Made by a program: the position numbers and the translations under genes. 64,000 bases of DNA from Streptomyces sp. NBC_01707 (lineage in GTDB: Bacteria; Actinomycetota; Actinomycetes; Streptomycetales; Streptomycetaceae), in assembly GCF_041438805.1 (NCBI RefSeq), contig NZ_CP109190.1:5022001-5086000 (forward strand), given 5' to 3'. The notes beneath the pieces are model-generated. The model was not told the origin of the DNA. It made no database searches and saw only the letters and a program-made list of their open reading frames with translations. Within the stretch, counting starts at the first letter, position 1; each line of letters begins with the position of its first letter. Of this stretch, positions 1 through 7,792 are shown piece by piece.

Positions 1-14
1 AGACTCCGGCTGCT

Positions 15-1541
15 TTGCGCGCGACGCGCCGTCCCGGGAGACGCCACGAGCCAGGTCCGGAACAGGGCTCCGCGCCACTGTCCCCATACCGGGTCGGCCT
101 ATTGCCCGCGCTACTGGCACTGCTGATGGGTCTTTGGGGGATCCGTCGCGAAAACACCATGTGGCGCGACGAGTCCGTGACGTACCAGGTCGCCCGTCGA
201 AGCCTCTCCGAGATCTGGCAGCTGCTCGGCAATGCCGATGCGGTGCACGGCCTCTACTACTTCGTCATGCACGCGCTGTTCGCCGTGGGGGGCGACGGTC
301 TCGTGACACTCCGGCTCCCGTCGGTGCTCGCGACTTCCGTCTCCGCCTTTCTGGTGGCGGCGACCGGGAACCGCCTCGTGGGCCCCCGTACCGGACTCAT
401 CGGCGGTCTTGCCTTCGCCCTCCTGCCCATGGTCCAGATGTACGCGCAGGAGGGCCGCTCCTACGCCATGGTGTGCGCGCTCATCGCCCTCTCCACCTAC
501 CTGCTCGTCGGCGCCGTCGACCGTTCCTCCCGCCGGCGCTGGACCGCGTACGCACTCACCGTCGTCGCCGCCGGATGGCTCCACGAATTCGCGGTCCTCG
601 CCCTGCCCGCCCACGGCCTGACGCTGTACCTCTCGCGGCTGCCCCGGGCGCCGACGCGGTCCTGGGCGGTCGCCGCGGCGCTGTCCGTGGCCGCGGTCGC
701 CCCCCTCGCCCTGCGGTCCACGGGCCAGTCGGGGCAGGTCTCCTGGATCGGGTGGCCGCATCCGGGCGAATGGCTCGTCATCGCGGCCGTCACCCTCGTC
801 GGCGTGCTCTGCGCCGGGTACGCGACGAAGGCGGCGGAACCGGCCATGGGTACGAGGGCTCGGGCGGGCGTGCTCCGTCTGGTCAGGCTGGCCCTGCCGC
901 TGCTGATCGCGCCCACGGCCACGCTCCTCCTCGCCTCCCTCCACGAGCCGATGTACCTGGACCGCTACGTCCTCTACTCCCAGCTCGCCCTGGCCCTGCT
1001 CATCGGGGCGGCCGTGGACCGGCTGTGGGACGCCGCGGGACGGACCGTCCGGCCGGCGGTGTCCCGGTCGCGGGCCGTGTTGTTCGGCGGCGCGGCGGCC
1101 GGCGTGGTCGTCGCGCTCCTCCCGGTGACGCTCCAGATGCGCACCCCGGACAGCCGCAAGGACGATGTCACCGCCATCGCCGCCCAGGTGCGGACCATGG
1201 CGTCGGACGACGCCGGTGTGCTCTTCATGCCGGCGCGACGGAGGGAATGGGCCCTCTCCTACCCGGACGACTTCCGGGGCCTGACCGATCTGGCCCTGCG
1301 GCGGGGCCCGAGGGCCGGCAACACCCTGGAAGGCACCGAGTTCTCCGCCGACCGCATCCGGGTCCGGCTGCGTGCGTTCGACCGGATCGTGGCGCTCACC
1401 GATCCGCCGGGGCAGCCGGAGGACACGTTTCCCGAGGAGGCGGTCAAGAGGGACGTCCTGCGGCAGGAATTCGTCGTCTGCCGCCGGGTGCAGGTCAAGG
1501 GTGGCCAGGTCACGCTGTACGCGCGGCCGGGCAGGTGCTGA
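15..1541 (+). CDS. GT-C (family 39-like) membrane glycosyltransferase
   Basis: A 508-residue polytopic membrane protein, probably transferring a sugar from a polyprenyl-phosphate donor to an extracytoplasmic acceptor. The N-terminal helix (about residues 27-45) is followed by an acidic loop reading MWRDESVT, the position of the catalytic Asp/Glu loop in GT-C enzymes of the PMT/ArnT type. About nine more hydrophobic segments follow up to residue 375. The last 130 residues are soluble and would form the external C-terminal domain. A TTG opens the frame here, but the frame is still open at the window edge, so the true start may lie upstream. No donor or acceptor can be read from sequence. It is followed by a 222-nt gap and the crcB operon, with no obvious functional link. 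Confident in the fold class, not in the substrate. Confidence 0.72.
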   Translation: MRATRRPGRRHEPGPEQGSAPLSPYRVGLLPALLALLMGLWGIRRENTMWRDESVTYQVARRSLSEIWQLLGNADAVHGLYYFVMHALFAVGGDGLVTLRLPSVLATSVSAFLVAATGNRLVGPRTGLIGGLAFALLPMVQMYAQEGRSYAMVCALIALSTYLLVGAVDRSSRRRWTAYALTVVAAGWLHEFAVLALPAHGLTLYLSRLPRAPTRSWAVAAALSVAAVAPLALRSTGQSGQVSWIGWPHPGEWLVIAAVTLVGVLCAGYATKAAEPAMGTRARAGVLRLVRLALPLLIAPTATLLLASLHEPMYLDRYVLYSQLALALLIGAAVDRLWDAAGRTVRPAVSRSRAVLFGGAAAGVVVALLPVTLQMRTPDSRKDDVTAIAAQVRTMASDDAGVLFMPARRREWALSYPDDFRGLTDLALRRGPRAGNTLEGTEFSADRIRVRLRAFDRIVALTDPPGQPEDTFPEEAVKRDVLRQEFVVCRRVQVKGGQVTLYARPGRC

Positions 1542-1620
1542 CCCGGCCGAGTCCCGGCCACGCGCCGGTCATCCGTCGCCGCTGCGCCGGGCGGGGCGCA
1601 CTCACGGGCGATACTCTGGT

Positions 1621-1757
1621 GCGAGCAGGGACTGTGATGGTGACTGACGGTTGCTGCGCGGCGGTGGGGCCCGCCGTACCCGAACCGCGGCAGCAGTGCC
1701 GCCAACGGTCCCTACTTGCGCAGGAGTGTGCCCGCGTGCGGGCACTCAGCAGGTAGG
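1621..1757 (+). promoter_or_regulatory. Structured leader RNA candidate upstream of crcB
   Basis: The leader of the crcB operon folds strongly. An outer helix pairs 1621-1625 and 1627-1632 with 1715-1719 and 1708-1713 (GCGAG-AGGGAC against GTCCCT-CTTGC, one G-U). Inside it lie TGCTGC (1652-1657) pairing GCAGCA (1690-1695), and GGCGG (1660-1664) pairing CCGCC (1671-1675). Just before the ribosome-binding site sits another hairpin, GTGCCC against GGGCAC (about 1728-1743). This resembles a cis-regulatory RNA. It does not match the fluoride riboswitch consensus that I remember, so the ligand, if any, is unknown. Confidence 0.4.
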
Positions 1758-1763
1758 AGACGT

Positions 1764-2303
1764 ATGCCCATGGGAGCCCAGCAGCCCCACATGTCCCCCG
1801 TACCCCCAGGGTCCCGGGGATCCGCGGCGGATGGAACCGACGACGCCGAGGCCGCCATGTCCGTCCCCGCGCAGCGGGCCGAGCGGTCGGGCCGGAGGTG
1901 GTCCGGCAGGCAGTGGCCCGTCGTCGCCGTCGTCGCCCTCGGCGGTGTGCTCGGGGCGTGCGGCCGCTACGGGGCTTCGCTGATCTGGACGACTCCGCCG
2001 GGTGGCCTCCCCTGGACGACGCTGCTGGTGAATGTCATCGGCTGTGCGGTGATCGGCGTGTTCATGGCGGTCATCAGCGATGTCCGGTCGGTGCACCGTC
2101 TGGTGCGGCCCTTCTTCGGTACAGGGGTGCTGGGCGGGTTCACCACGTTCTCCACCTACTCGGTGGACATCGAGCGGCTCGTGGACGCCGACCGGGCCCG
2201 TACCGGTATCGCGTATCTCGGGCTGACCCTGCTGGCGGCGCTGGTCGCCGTGTGGGCTGCGGGGTGGCTGACGCGCCGCGTGCTGGCATGGAGGCAGCCA
2301 TGA
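1764..2303 (+). CDS. crcB: Fluoride ion channel CrcB/Fluc, first copy
   Basis: CrcB (Fluc) proteins are small four-helix membrane proteins that form dual-topology dimers and expel fluoride. This 179-residue copy carries a hydrophilic N-terminal extension of about 50 residues, long for the family. The family pattern follows: a [14 protein letters not shown] first helix, an LLVNVIGC second helix, and the pore signature [10 protein letters not shown] near residue 125. ATG at 1764 is chosen because AGGAG lies just upstream; an in-frame ATG at 1770 has better spacing (10 nt) and could be the real start. The stop overlaps the ATG of the DUF190 gene, and that gene overlaps a second crcB, so the three are translationally coupled. 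Two different Fluc subunits in one operon suggest a heterodimeric channel. Confidence 0.9.
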   Translation: MPMGAQQPHMSPVPPGSRGSAADGTDDAEAAMSVPAQRAERSGRRWSGRQWPVVAVVALGGVLGACGRYGASLIWTTPPGGLPWTTLLVNVIGCAVIGVFMAVISDVRSVHRLVRPFFGTGVLGGFTTFSTYSVDIERLVDADRARTGIAYLGLTLLAALVAVWAAGWLTRRVLAWRQP

Positions 2304-2683
2304 CGAGGAGGTCCGAGGGGACGCCCGGGTCCGAGGGGAGCGGGGTGACCGAACGGGGTCTGCGTCTGACCGTCCTCGTCGGGGAGTCCGACGGCTGGCA
2401 CCACCGGCCCCTCTACGCGGAGATCGTGCACCGGGCGCACCGGGCGGGGCTGGCGGGCGCGAGTGTGTTCCGCGGCATCGAGGGGTTCGGCGCCTCTTCG
2501 ATGATCCACACCCAGCGGCTGCTGTCGCTGAGCGAGGACCTGCCGGTGGCCGTCGTGATCGTGGACACGGAGGAGCGGATCCGCGCGTTCCTTCCGCTCG
2601 TCGACGAGGTGATCGGGGACGGCGTGGCCGTCCTGGACGCCTGCGAGGTCATCCACCACCCCGGCCGGGAGGAGAGCCGGTGA
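2300..2683 (+). CDS. DUF190 family protein
   Basis: A 127-residue soluble protein of the DUF190 family, whose genes are often found with crcB. The fold is PII-like: after a charged N-terminus, the segment [14 protein letters not shown] starts the domain, GIEGFG lies in the middle, and a [10 protein letters not shown] strand is near residue 90. Its molecular role is not established. The PII-like fold and genomic partnership suggest a regulator or sensor that acts on the Fluc channel (inference). Its ATG overlaps the upstream crcB stop (ATGA), and its stop overlaps the GTG of the next crcB (GTGA), so the three products should be made together. Confidence 0.85.
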   Translation: MTRRSEGTPGSEGSGVTERGLRLTVLVGESDGWHHRPLYAEIVHRAHRAGLAGASVFRGIEGFGASSMIHTQRLLSLSEDLPVAVVIVDTEERIRAFLPLVDEVIGDGVAVLDACEVIHHPGREESR

Positions 2684-3054
2684 ACTGGCTGTTGGTGATC
2701 GTCGGCGCGGCGATCGGCGCACCACTGCGCTATCTGACCGACCGGGCGGTCCAGTCCCGGCACGACACGGTCTTCCCGTGGGGGACGTTCACGGTCAACG
2801 TGGCCGGCTCCCTGGTGCTGGGCCTGCTCACCGGAGCGGTGTCGGCCGGCGCGGCGTCGTCGCAGGTGCAGCTCTTCGTGGGTACGGGACTGTGCGGGGC
2901 GCTGACGACGTACTCGACGTTCAGCTACGAGACGCTGCGACTGGCGGAGGGCGGAGCGAAGTTCTACGCGGCGGCCAACGTCGTGGCGAGCGTGGTGGCG
3001 GGGCTGGGGGCGGTGTTCGCGGGGGTCGCGGTCGCCGGCGCGCTGTGGGCGTAG
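2680..3054 (+). CDS. crcB: Fluoride ion channel CrcB/Fluc, second copy
   Basis: The 124-residue partner of the upstream CrcB, close to the usual family length and without an N-terminal extension. Four hydrophobic segments are visible, with the conserved TVNVAGS segment in helix 2 and the pore signature [12 protein letters not shown] near residue 80. The Tyr for Phe change in TTYST distinguishes it from the first copy (TTFST), as is seen in paired Fluc subunits. GTG at 2680 overlaps the DUF190 stop. A 17-bp terminator hairpin begins 27 nt after the stop. Function: passive export of cytoplasmic fluoride, probably as a heterodimer with the first copy. Confidence 0.9.
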   Translation: MNWLLVIVGAAIGAPLRYLTDRAVQSRHDTVFPWGTFTVNVAGSLVLGLLTGAVSAGAASSQVQLFVGTGLCGALTTYSTFSYETLRLAEGGAKFYAAANVVASVVAGLGAVFAGVAVAGALWA

Positions 3055-3080
3055 GCCTGTTCCGGTATGCACGCGCGAAG

Positions 3081-3120
3081 GGGCCGGGGGCCGGGACATG
3101 TGCGTCCCGGCCCCCGGCCC
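3081..3120. terminator. Bidirectional terminator between crcB and the convergent gene
   Basis: A perfect 17-bp inverted repeat (3081-3097 with 3104-3120, 6-nt loop ATGTGC) sits between two convergent genes. There is no strong T run, as is usual for streptomycete terminators. Confidence 0.75.
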
Positions 3121-3143
3121 TCGTGCCTCTCACCCGACGGGCG

Positions 3144-3452
3144 TCAGACGGCCGTGGCCGATCCGAGCATCGCCGACGCCGCCTCGAGCGGTGTCGGCGC
3201 GGTCGCCGGGACGGGCAGGTCCGCGGTACGGCAGGTGAAGCCGAGACGGGTCAGCGCGCGGGTCACCTCGCCGGAGGTGAAGTCGCGGCGGTCCTGGCGG
3301 GTGATCACCTCGCCGACCTGCTTGACGGGATAGACGCGGCGGCCGATGACCACCGAATCGCCTGTGACGGGCTCCGGCTTGATGCCCTTCATCGATTCCA
3401 TGACCTCGCTCTTGAACAGGTCGAAGGGGAAGCGGGCGATGACGCAGCGCAT
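3144..3452 (-). CDS. Conserved actinobacterial protein of unknown function
   Basis: A 102-residue soluble protein that I recognise only as a conserved streptomycete family found beside DEAD-box helicase and cold-shock genes. It opens with MRCVIARFPFDL and contains a basic, polar centre (GRRVYPVKQVGEVITRQDRR) followed by a short helical segment, TSGEVTRALTRLGF. No enzyme motif, signal peptide or membrane segment is visible. It lies 60 nt downstream of the helicase on the same strand, so it may share its transcript. A role in cold or RNA metabolism is suggested only by position. Confidence 0.7.
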   Translation of the reverse strand: MRCVIARFPFDLFKSEVMESMKGIKPEPVTGDSVVIGRRVYPVKQVGEVITRQDRRDFTSGEVTRALTRLGFTCRTADLPVPATAPTPLEAASAMLGSATAV

Positions 3453-3512
3453 AGTGCCTCAACGGGGTTGAAGAGAAGGAACGGGATACGGGATCGGTGG
3501 GCCGGGTCCTGC

Positions 3513-5072
3513 TCAGGCCGCACGGTTGCCCGCGGACCTGCGCGGCGAACTGCCGCTCTCCCCGCGGGCCGAGGACTGCGACGAGGACGTGCCGGCCGAC
3601 GTGCGGCGTGCCTGTGACGGGCGGCTGCGGCGGCCACGGGACGACGACGCGCCGCTCCTGGCGCGCTCCGTCAGCGGTGCCGTGATGGTGACCGGTACAC
3701 CCGACGGGGCCTGTGCCCCGGTGATCCGGTTCAGCTCGGCCTCGCCGGAGCGGACCTGGGCGATCTGCGGGGTGATCCCCGCGTCGGCCATCAGGCGGGT
3801 CATCTCACGGCGCTGGTTGGGCAGCACCAGCGTGACGACGCTGCCGGACTCACCGGCGCGGGCCGTGCGGCCGCCGCGGTGCAGGTAGTCCTTGTGGTCG
3901 CTCGGCGGGTCGACGTTGACGACCAGGTCGAGGTTGTCGACGTGGATGCCTCGGGCCGCGACGTTCGTGGCGACCAGCACCGTGACGTGCCCGGTCTTGA
4001 ACCGGGTCAGGGTGCGGGTGCGCTGCGGCTGCGACTTGCCGCCGTGCAGCGCGGCAGCCCGTACGCCGCTGTTGAGGAGGTGGTCGGTGAGCTTGTCCAC
4101 GGCGTGCTTGGTGTCCAGGAACATGATCACCCGGCCGTCGCGCGCCGCGATCTCCGTCGTGGTGGCGTACTTGTCGGCGCCGTGGACGTACAGCACGTGG
4201 TGCTCCATCGTCGTGACCGCACCGGCCGCCGGGTCGACGGAGTGGACCACCGGGTCGTTCAGGTAACGGCGGACCAGCAGGTCGACGTTACGGTCCAGGG
4301 TGGCCGAGAACAGCATCCGCTGGCCCTCGGGCGCCACCTGGTCGAGCAGCTCGGTGACCTGCGGCATGAAGCCCATGTCGGCCATCTGGTCGGCCTCGTC
4401 GAGGACGGTGATGGTGACCTGGTCGAGGCGGGCGTCGCCGCGCTCGATGAGGTCCTTGAGCCGGCCGGGCGTGGCGACGACGACTTCGGCGCCACCGCGC
4501 AGCGCGCCGGCCTGGCGGCCGATCGACATCCCGCCGACGACGGTCGCCAGGCGCAGTCTCAGCGACTTGGCGTACGGCGTGAGCGCGTCGGTGACCTGCT
4601 GGGCCAGCTCCCGGGTGGGGACGAGGACCAGGGCCAGCGGGGAGCGGGGCTCGGCGCGCCGGCCTGCGGTACGGGCCAGCAGGGCGAGGCCGAAGGCGAG
4701 CGTCTTGCCCGAGCCGGTGCGGCCGCGGCCGAGGACGTCACGCCCGGCGAGCGAGTTGGGCAGCGTGGCCGCCTGGATCGGGAACGGCGTGGTCACGCCC
4801 TCGGCGGCGAGCGCCGCCAGCAGGGGCGCGGGCAGGTCCAGATCGGCGAACGCCTCGGCGGCGGGCAGCGCGGGGGTGATGGTCTTCGGCAGGGCGAACT
4901 CGCCCTGCTTGGCGGCGGGCCGACGACCGTAGCCACCGGAACCGGAACGCGAACCGGCGCCGGAGCGGCCCGGGGCGCCGTAGCGGCTCTGGCCGCCCTG
5001 GCCGCTGCCGGCCTGGGAGCGGAAGCCACCGCTGCGGGAGTAACGGTCGTTCGTACGAGCTGTGCGGTTCAT
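3513..5072 (-). CDS. DEAD-box ATP-dependent RNA helicase
   Basis: A 519-residue RNA helicase that would unwind RNA duplexes in an ATP-dependent way. After a Gly/Arg/Ser-rich N-terminal tail (residues 1-60), the Q motif region lies near 95-101 and motif I is RTGSGKT (118-124). The protein also shows PTRELA, TPGR, motif II DEAD within VLDEADQMADMGF, motif III SAT, and motif VI HRGGRTAR. The C-terminus is a basic, Ser/Arg-rich low-complexity tail typical of RNA-binding extensions. ATG at 5072 is chosen because AGGAAGG precedes it; the open frame continues upstream without family similarity. It lies downstream of a cold-shock gene on the same strand but behind a strong terminator, so its expression is probably separate. 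Such helicases often act in cold adaptation and ribosome assembly. Confidence 0.93.
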   Translation of the reverse strand: MNRTARTNDRYSRSGGFRSQAGSGQGGQSRYGAPGRSGAGSRSGSGGYGRRPAAKQGEFALPKTITPALPAAEAFADLDLPAPLLAALAAEGVTTPFPIQAATLPNSLAGRDVLGRGRTGSGKTLAFGLALLARTAGRRAEPRSPLALVLVPTRELAQQVTDALTPYAKSLRLRLATVVGGMSIGRQAGALRGGAEVVVATPGRLKDLIERGDARLDQVTITVLDEADQMADMGFMPQVTELLDQVAPEGQRMLFSATLDRNVDLLVRRYLNDPVVHSVDPAAGAVTTMEHHVLYVHGADKYATTTEIAARDGRVIMFLDTKHAVDKLTDHLLNSGVRAAALHGGKSQPQRTRTLTRFKTGHVTVLVATNVAARGIHVDNLDLVVNVDPPSDHKDYLHRGGRTARAGESGSVVTLVLPNQRREMTRLMADAGITPQIAQVRSGEAELNRITGAQAPSGVPVTITAPLTERARSGASSSRGRRSRPSQARRTSAGTSSSQSSARGESGSSPRRSAGNRAA

Positions 5073-5267
5073 GCAGAACCCTTCCTCGATATGGCGCGTA
5101 TCGAGGAATTCGCTGCGGCGGAGCGGCGCAGGAATCGCAAGAACGGGCCGATGAAATGCGTGGACGAAGCCCGGCTGCGAAGAATGAGCCGTGTCCGACA
5201 CGGATGAACCGTGTCCGTCACAGGGACTGGGGGGCGGCGCACGGTGGCGGGCCCGGAAAAAGCAACG

Positions 5268-5303
5268 AGCTGGGGCCCGCACCCCAAGGTGCGGGCCCCA
5301 GCT
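5268..5303 (-). terminator. Terminator of the cold-shock gene
   Basis: A perfect 16-bp stem (5268-5283 with 5288-5303, loop CCAA) lies 45 nt downstream of the cold-shock stop and upstream of the helicase start. Confidence 0.85.
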
Positions 5304-5347
5304 GCGCAAGTGCGTGTCAGCGCGTCAGCGCCGGAGCATTCGCAGGA

Positions 5348-5551
5348 TCACGCGGGGGTGATGTTCTCCGCCTGCGGGCCCTTCTGGCCCTGCGTGACGT
5401 CGAAGTTCACCTTCTGGCCCTCCTGCAGCTCACGGAAGCCGCTCGCGGCGATGTTCGAGTAGTGGGCGAAGACGTCAGCGCCGCCACCGTCCTGCTCGAT
5501 GAAGCCGAAGCCCTTTTCCGCGTTGAACCACTTAACGGTGCCAGTAGCCAT
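5348..5551 (-). CDS. Cold-shock protein (CspA family)
   Basis: A 67-residue single-domain OB-fold nucleic-acid-binding protein and RNA chaperone. It begins [18 protein letters not shown], containing RNP1 (KGFGFI); RNP2 follows as DVFAHYS. The length is exactly that of actinobacterial Csp proteins. ATG at 5551 is preceded by GAAGGAG, and an upstream in-frame ATG lacks a ribosome-binding site. The gene is monocistronic, with a strong terminator downstream and a comparatively A/T-rich leader of over 150 nt upstream. Post-transcriptional control by that leader is likely by analogy with other csp genes, but not shown here. Confidence 0.96.
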   Translation of the reverse strand: MATGTVKWFNAEKGFGFIEQDGGGADVFAHYSNIAASGFRELQEGQKVNFDVTQGQKGPQAENITPA

Positions 5552-5856
5552 GTTTTTCTCCTTCTGGGGCAGTGCCCGGGGATTCCGCACTGTGCGGAGC
5601 CCGCGTCGCCGCGATGATTACCCCGTCCGGAATAAGAATGCCGGAAATACAAAAGCGCGCCCACCGGCACATTACGTCGGCGAGAGCACTTGGAGTTTTG
5701 GGAACCACAACTGCAACTGAGATCCACACTAGCACGGTGGAGGCGTACGGGCGCGGCAAGTAATTACGCTCCGCCCGGTGTGTCATAAACCCTCATCGCG
5801 CATTGGATAAAATTCTGCGCTTGCGACAGCAGATATTCTGTCCCGTGGACCCGGTC
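5552..5856. promoter_or_regulatory. Leader and promoter region of the cold-shock gene
   Basis: This 305-nt gap between the csp start and the MerR stop holds no convincing gene. On the minus strand it supplies the promoter and probably a long 5' untranslated leader of csp. It is noticeably richer in A/T than its surroundings around 5640-5830, as expected of a promoter. I cannot place the transcription start. Confidence 0.5.
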
Positions 5857-6210
5857 TCAGGACCCCGCACCCGCCCCACCGGCCGAACCCGCCGTGGGCC
5901 GGCGCAGCTCCGCGTTGAGTCGCAGCGCCTCCTCCAGCTGATCCTCCAGGATGACGATGCGACAGGCCGCCTCGATCGGCGTGCCGCCGTCGACGAGCTC
6001 ACGGGCGCGGGCCGCGATACGCAACTGGTAGCGGGAGTAGCGGCGGTGGCCGCCCTCGGACCGCAGGGGCGTGATCAGGCGGGCCTCACCGATCGCCCGG
6101 AGGAAGCCCGGCGTGGCGCCGATCATCTCTGCGGCGCGCCCCATGGTGTAGGCGGGGTAGTCGTCGTCATCGAGTCGGTCGGCGGCATGCGGAGGGGTAT
6201 CTGCGGGCAT
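5857..6210 (-). CDS. MerR family transcriptional regulator
   Basis: A 117-residue regulator with one MerR-type winged helix-turn-helix: YTMGRAAEMIGAT (helix-turn-helix), LRAIGEARLI, then RRYSRYQLRI in the wing. A helical segment follows (GGTPIEAACRIVILEDQLEEAL) that would form the dimer coiled coil. There is almost no C-terminal effector domain, so it resembles the short MerR proteins encoded next to csp and helicase genes in streptomycetes. ATG at 6210 is chosen because GAAGAGG lies 5-6 nt upstream; ATG at 6243 has no visible ribosome-binding site. A small dyad, TTTCG-ttgac-CGAAA (6259-6273), lies just upstream and could be an autoregulatory site (weak). Confidence 0.85.
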   Translation of the reverse strand: MPADTPPHAADRLDDDDYPAYTMGRAAEMIGATPGFLRAIGEARLITPLRSEGGHRRYSRYQLRIAARARELVDGGTPIEAACRIVILEDQLEEALRLNAELRRPTAGSAGGAGAGS

Positions 6211-6448
6211 TTGCACCTCTTCCGGGCCCGCGGGGAGAGACATCGGAAGTGTCTCTGATTTCGTTGACCGAAAAAGAAACTCTCATGGTGCGAGCCATCA
6301 TCTCTAGCATAGCCGCGACAGATTTCCCGGGCCTGTCAGGTGAAATTATCTGCCTGCCGGACCGGGGCTGCGCCCCGGAGTGCGCCGGACCCCACACGCC
6401 CGCCCGCCCGCGTCGCCGTACGCCCGTCCGCACACCCGGTCGGACACA

Positions 6449-6493
6449 CTGACCGGACGGTCAGTTGATGACGGCCCGACCGGCGGCCATAAT
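6449..6493 (+). promoter_or_regulatory. Promoter of the putative small RNA with an abutting palindromic operator
   Basis: TTGATG (6465-6470) and CATAAT (6488-6493), spaced by exactly 17 nt, form a good primary-sigma promoter, rare in such GC-rich DNA. Directly upstream, ACTGACCG-GA-CGGTCAGT is a perfect 8-2-8 palindrome (6448-6465) whose last base is the first base of the -35 hexamer. Its size and form resemble TetR-family operators. Confidence 0.6.
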
Positions 6494-6499
6494 GAAGCC

Positions 6500-6615
6500 G
6501 TAGCCCTTCACGCATCCCCCGTCGTGAAGGGCTACGACTCGTTGCGGGCCCGCGCGGAGGTACGACGACTTCATGGGCAAGGGACTCCCCTCGTGGTCCC
6601 TTGCCCATGTTTTTT
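6500..6615 (+). ncRNA. Putative intergenic small RNA of about 115 nt
   Basis: Transcription from the promoter at 6465-6493 should start near 6500. The transcript would open with a perfect 14-bp hairpin (6499-6512 with 6523-6536) and continue through a short GC-rich linker. It would end in a perfect 13-bp hairpin (6573-6585 with 6596-6608) followed by TTTTTT at 6610-6615, a canonical intrinsic terminator and the only one with a real U-tract that I noticed in this window. The XRE gene starts 109 nt later, beyond the terminator, so this is either a free small RNA or a terminated leader of that operon. I cannot match it to a named streptomycete RNA. Confidence 0.6.
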
Positions 6616-6723
6616 CGAGTTAACAGTGACGTAGAGTGTTTGCGCAAGCCCGCTCCTGGCACCGGAGCAGGATGTTCCGCTCGGACGGACGCGCGTGCGG
6701 CGGACGTGGACGTGGGGGCCCCG

Positions 6724-7173
6724 ATGGACAACGGCGAAGAACACCCGCCGGAGCTGCGGACGCTGCAGCAGAAGGTCGAGTACATGGTGGAGGAGACCTT
6801 CCCCGGCCAGAAGATCTCCGGGCGGGTCTTCGCGGACCTGGTCAAGGAGCGCGGCGGCTCGCTGTCGCACAGCTACTTCTCGAACATCCTCGCCGGGAAG
6901 GTCACCCAGCCGTCCGAGGAGATCCTCAAGGCCCTCGGGCTGGGCTTCGGTGTCGACTGGCGCTTCTTCAAGGAGGAGTCCGAGGTCGTCGACGATGTCG
7001 TCGCGGGTCTGCGGTTCCTCGCGAAGCGTCGTACCGGGGAGATCAGCGGGCTGGCCGGCCGTGGCCTCGATGACGACGGTCTCCCGCCGGAGCTGCTGCA
7101 GTTCGCGCTCTCGCTCCTGGAGGACGCGAAGGACCGCCGGGGCGACGCGGCCGACGGCCGGGCGGAGCAGTAG
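6724..7173 (+). CDS. XRE-like helix-turn-helix regulator
   Basis: A 149-residue regulator. Residues about 10-75 form a helix-turn-helix domain: KISGRVFADLVKERG, SHSYFSNILAGK (recognition region) and PSEEILKALGLGFGVDWRFF. The helical C-terminal half ends in a polar tail. ATG at 6724 is chosen because protein-like sequence begins here; the frame upstream overlaps the small-RNA terminator. The gene heads a compact operon with an ImmA/IrrE-type protease five nt downstream, the usual arrangement in which the protease inactivates the repressor. A TTGCGCAA palindrome at 6640-6647 is a candidate operator. Homologous gene sets recur in streptomycete genomes, to my memory. Confidence 0.85.
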   Translation: MDNGEEHPPELRTLQQKVEYMVEETFPGQKISGRVFADLVKERGGSLSHSYFSNILAGKVTQPSEEILKALGLGFGVDWRFFKEESEVVDDVVAGLRFLAKRRTGEISGLAGRGLDDDGLPPELLQFALSLLEDAKDRRGDAADGRAEQ

Positions 7174-7178
7174 ACCTC

Positions 7179-7748
7179 ATGTCCCTGCGTGCGCTGCGGA
7201 AAGAGTGCGAGGCCGGTCTGGCCGACCTGCCCATCCCCGCGCCGTTCTCCGTCGACGGCCTGGTGGCGAACATGGAGGCGGCCCGCGGGCGCACCATCGT
7301 GCTGCACGAGATGCCCGACCGGCTGGCGCGGGTCAACGCCGCCTGCGGACTGCGCCTGGCCTCCGGCCCGACCAGTTTCGTGCTCTACCGGCGGCGCCCC
7401 ACCGCGTACCAGACGCAGCACGTCATCCTGCACGAGCTGTGCCACGAGTGGTTCGACCACGGCACCTCGCTCGACGCGGAGCAGCTCCAGCGCCTGCTGC
7501 CCGTCTTCGACACGTCCCTGATCTCCCGGGTCCTCGACTCCGGGGTCGCCGGCGCACTACGGGCGGGCGACGGCACGGTGCAGGCACGCGCCCAGTACGA
7601 CACCCATGACGAGCGGGTCGCCGAGTTCGGGGCCTCGCTCATCCCCCGCATGGCCAGGGACGTGACCAGCGACGACATGATGGGGCGCCTCGCCAACTCG
7701 CTCTCCCGCCCCGTCGCGCACCGCCGCGGCCGGTTCCGCCGGACCTGA
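7179..7748 (+). CDS. ImmA/IrrE-type metallopeptidase
   Basis: A 189-residue soluble protein with a zinc-protease signature HELCHEW (His85, Glu86, His89) preceded by a hydrophobic strand, HVIL. The N-terminal part (RTIVLHEMPDRLARVNAACG) resembles the domain preceding the HExxH helix in toxin-side proteins paired with XRE regulators. A second acidic motif, DERVAEFGASL, near residue 150 probably supplies the third zinc ligand (Glu). The ATG lies 5 nt after the XRE stop. Expected role: cleavage of its partner repressor upon a signal, releasing downstream genes (inferred from the ImmA-ImmR and IrrE-DdrO pairs). The signal is unknown. Confidence 0.82.
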   Translation: MSLRALRKECEAGLADLPIPAPFSVDGLVANMEAARGRTIVLHEMPDRLARVNAACGLRLASGPTSFVLYRRRPTAYQTQHVILHELCHEWFDHGTSLDAEQLQRLLPVFDTSLISRVLDSGVAGALRAGDGTVQARAQYDTHDERVAEFGASLIPRMARDVTSDDMMGRLANSLSRPVAHRRGRFRRT

Positions 7749-7792
7749 CCACCCGCCCCGTCCAGCTGCCCCCCACCCAGAGGAATTTCGCC

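Noticed and set aside
1608..1660. Match to the fluoride riboswitch (GGCGAT followed by a GATGG segment)
   Set aside because: The spacing is too short and the conserved AACCGCC and CUGAUG arrangement is missing; kept only as an unclassified leader.
1637..1756. A 39-codon frame ending just before crcB
   Set aside because: It lies wholly within the folded leader and has no ribosome-binding site; the pairing pattern explains the sequence better than coding.
6249..6452. A 67-codon plus-strand frame upstream of the small RNA
   Set aside because: The C-terminal half is Pro/Arg repeats; no ribosome-binding site; no family.
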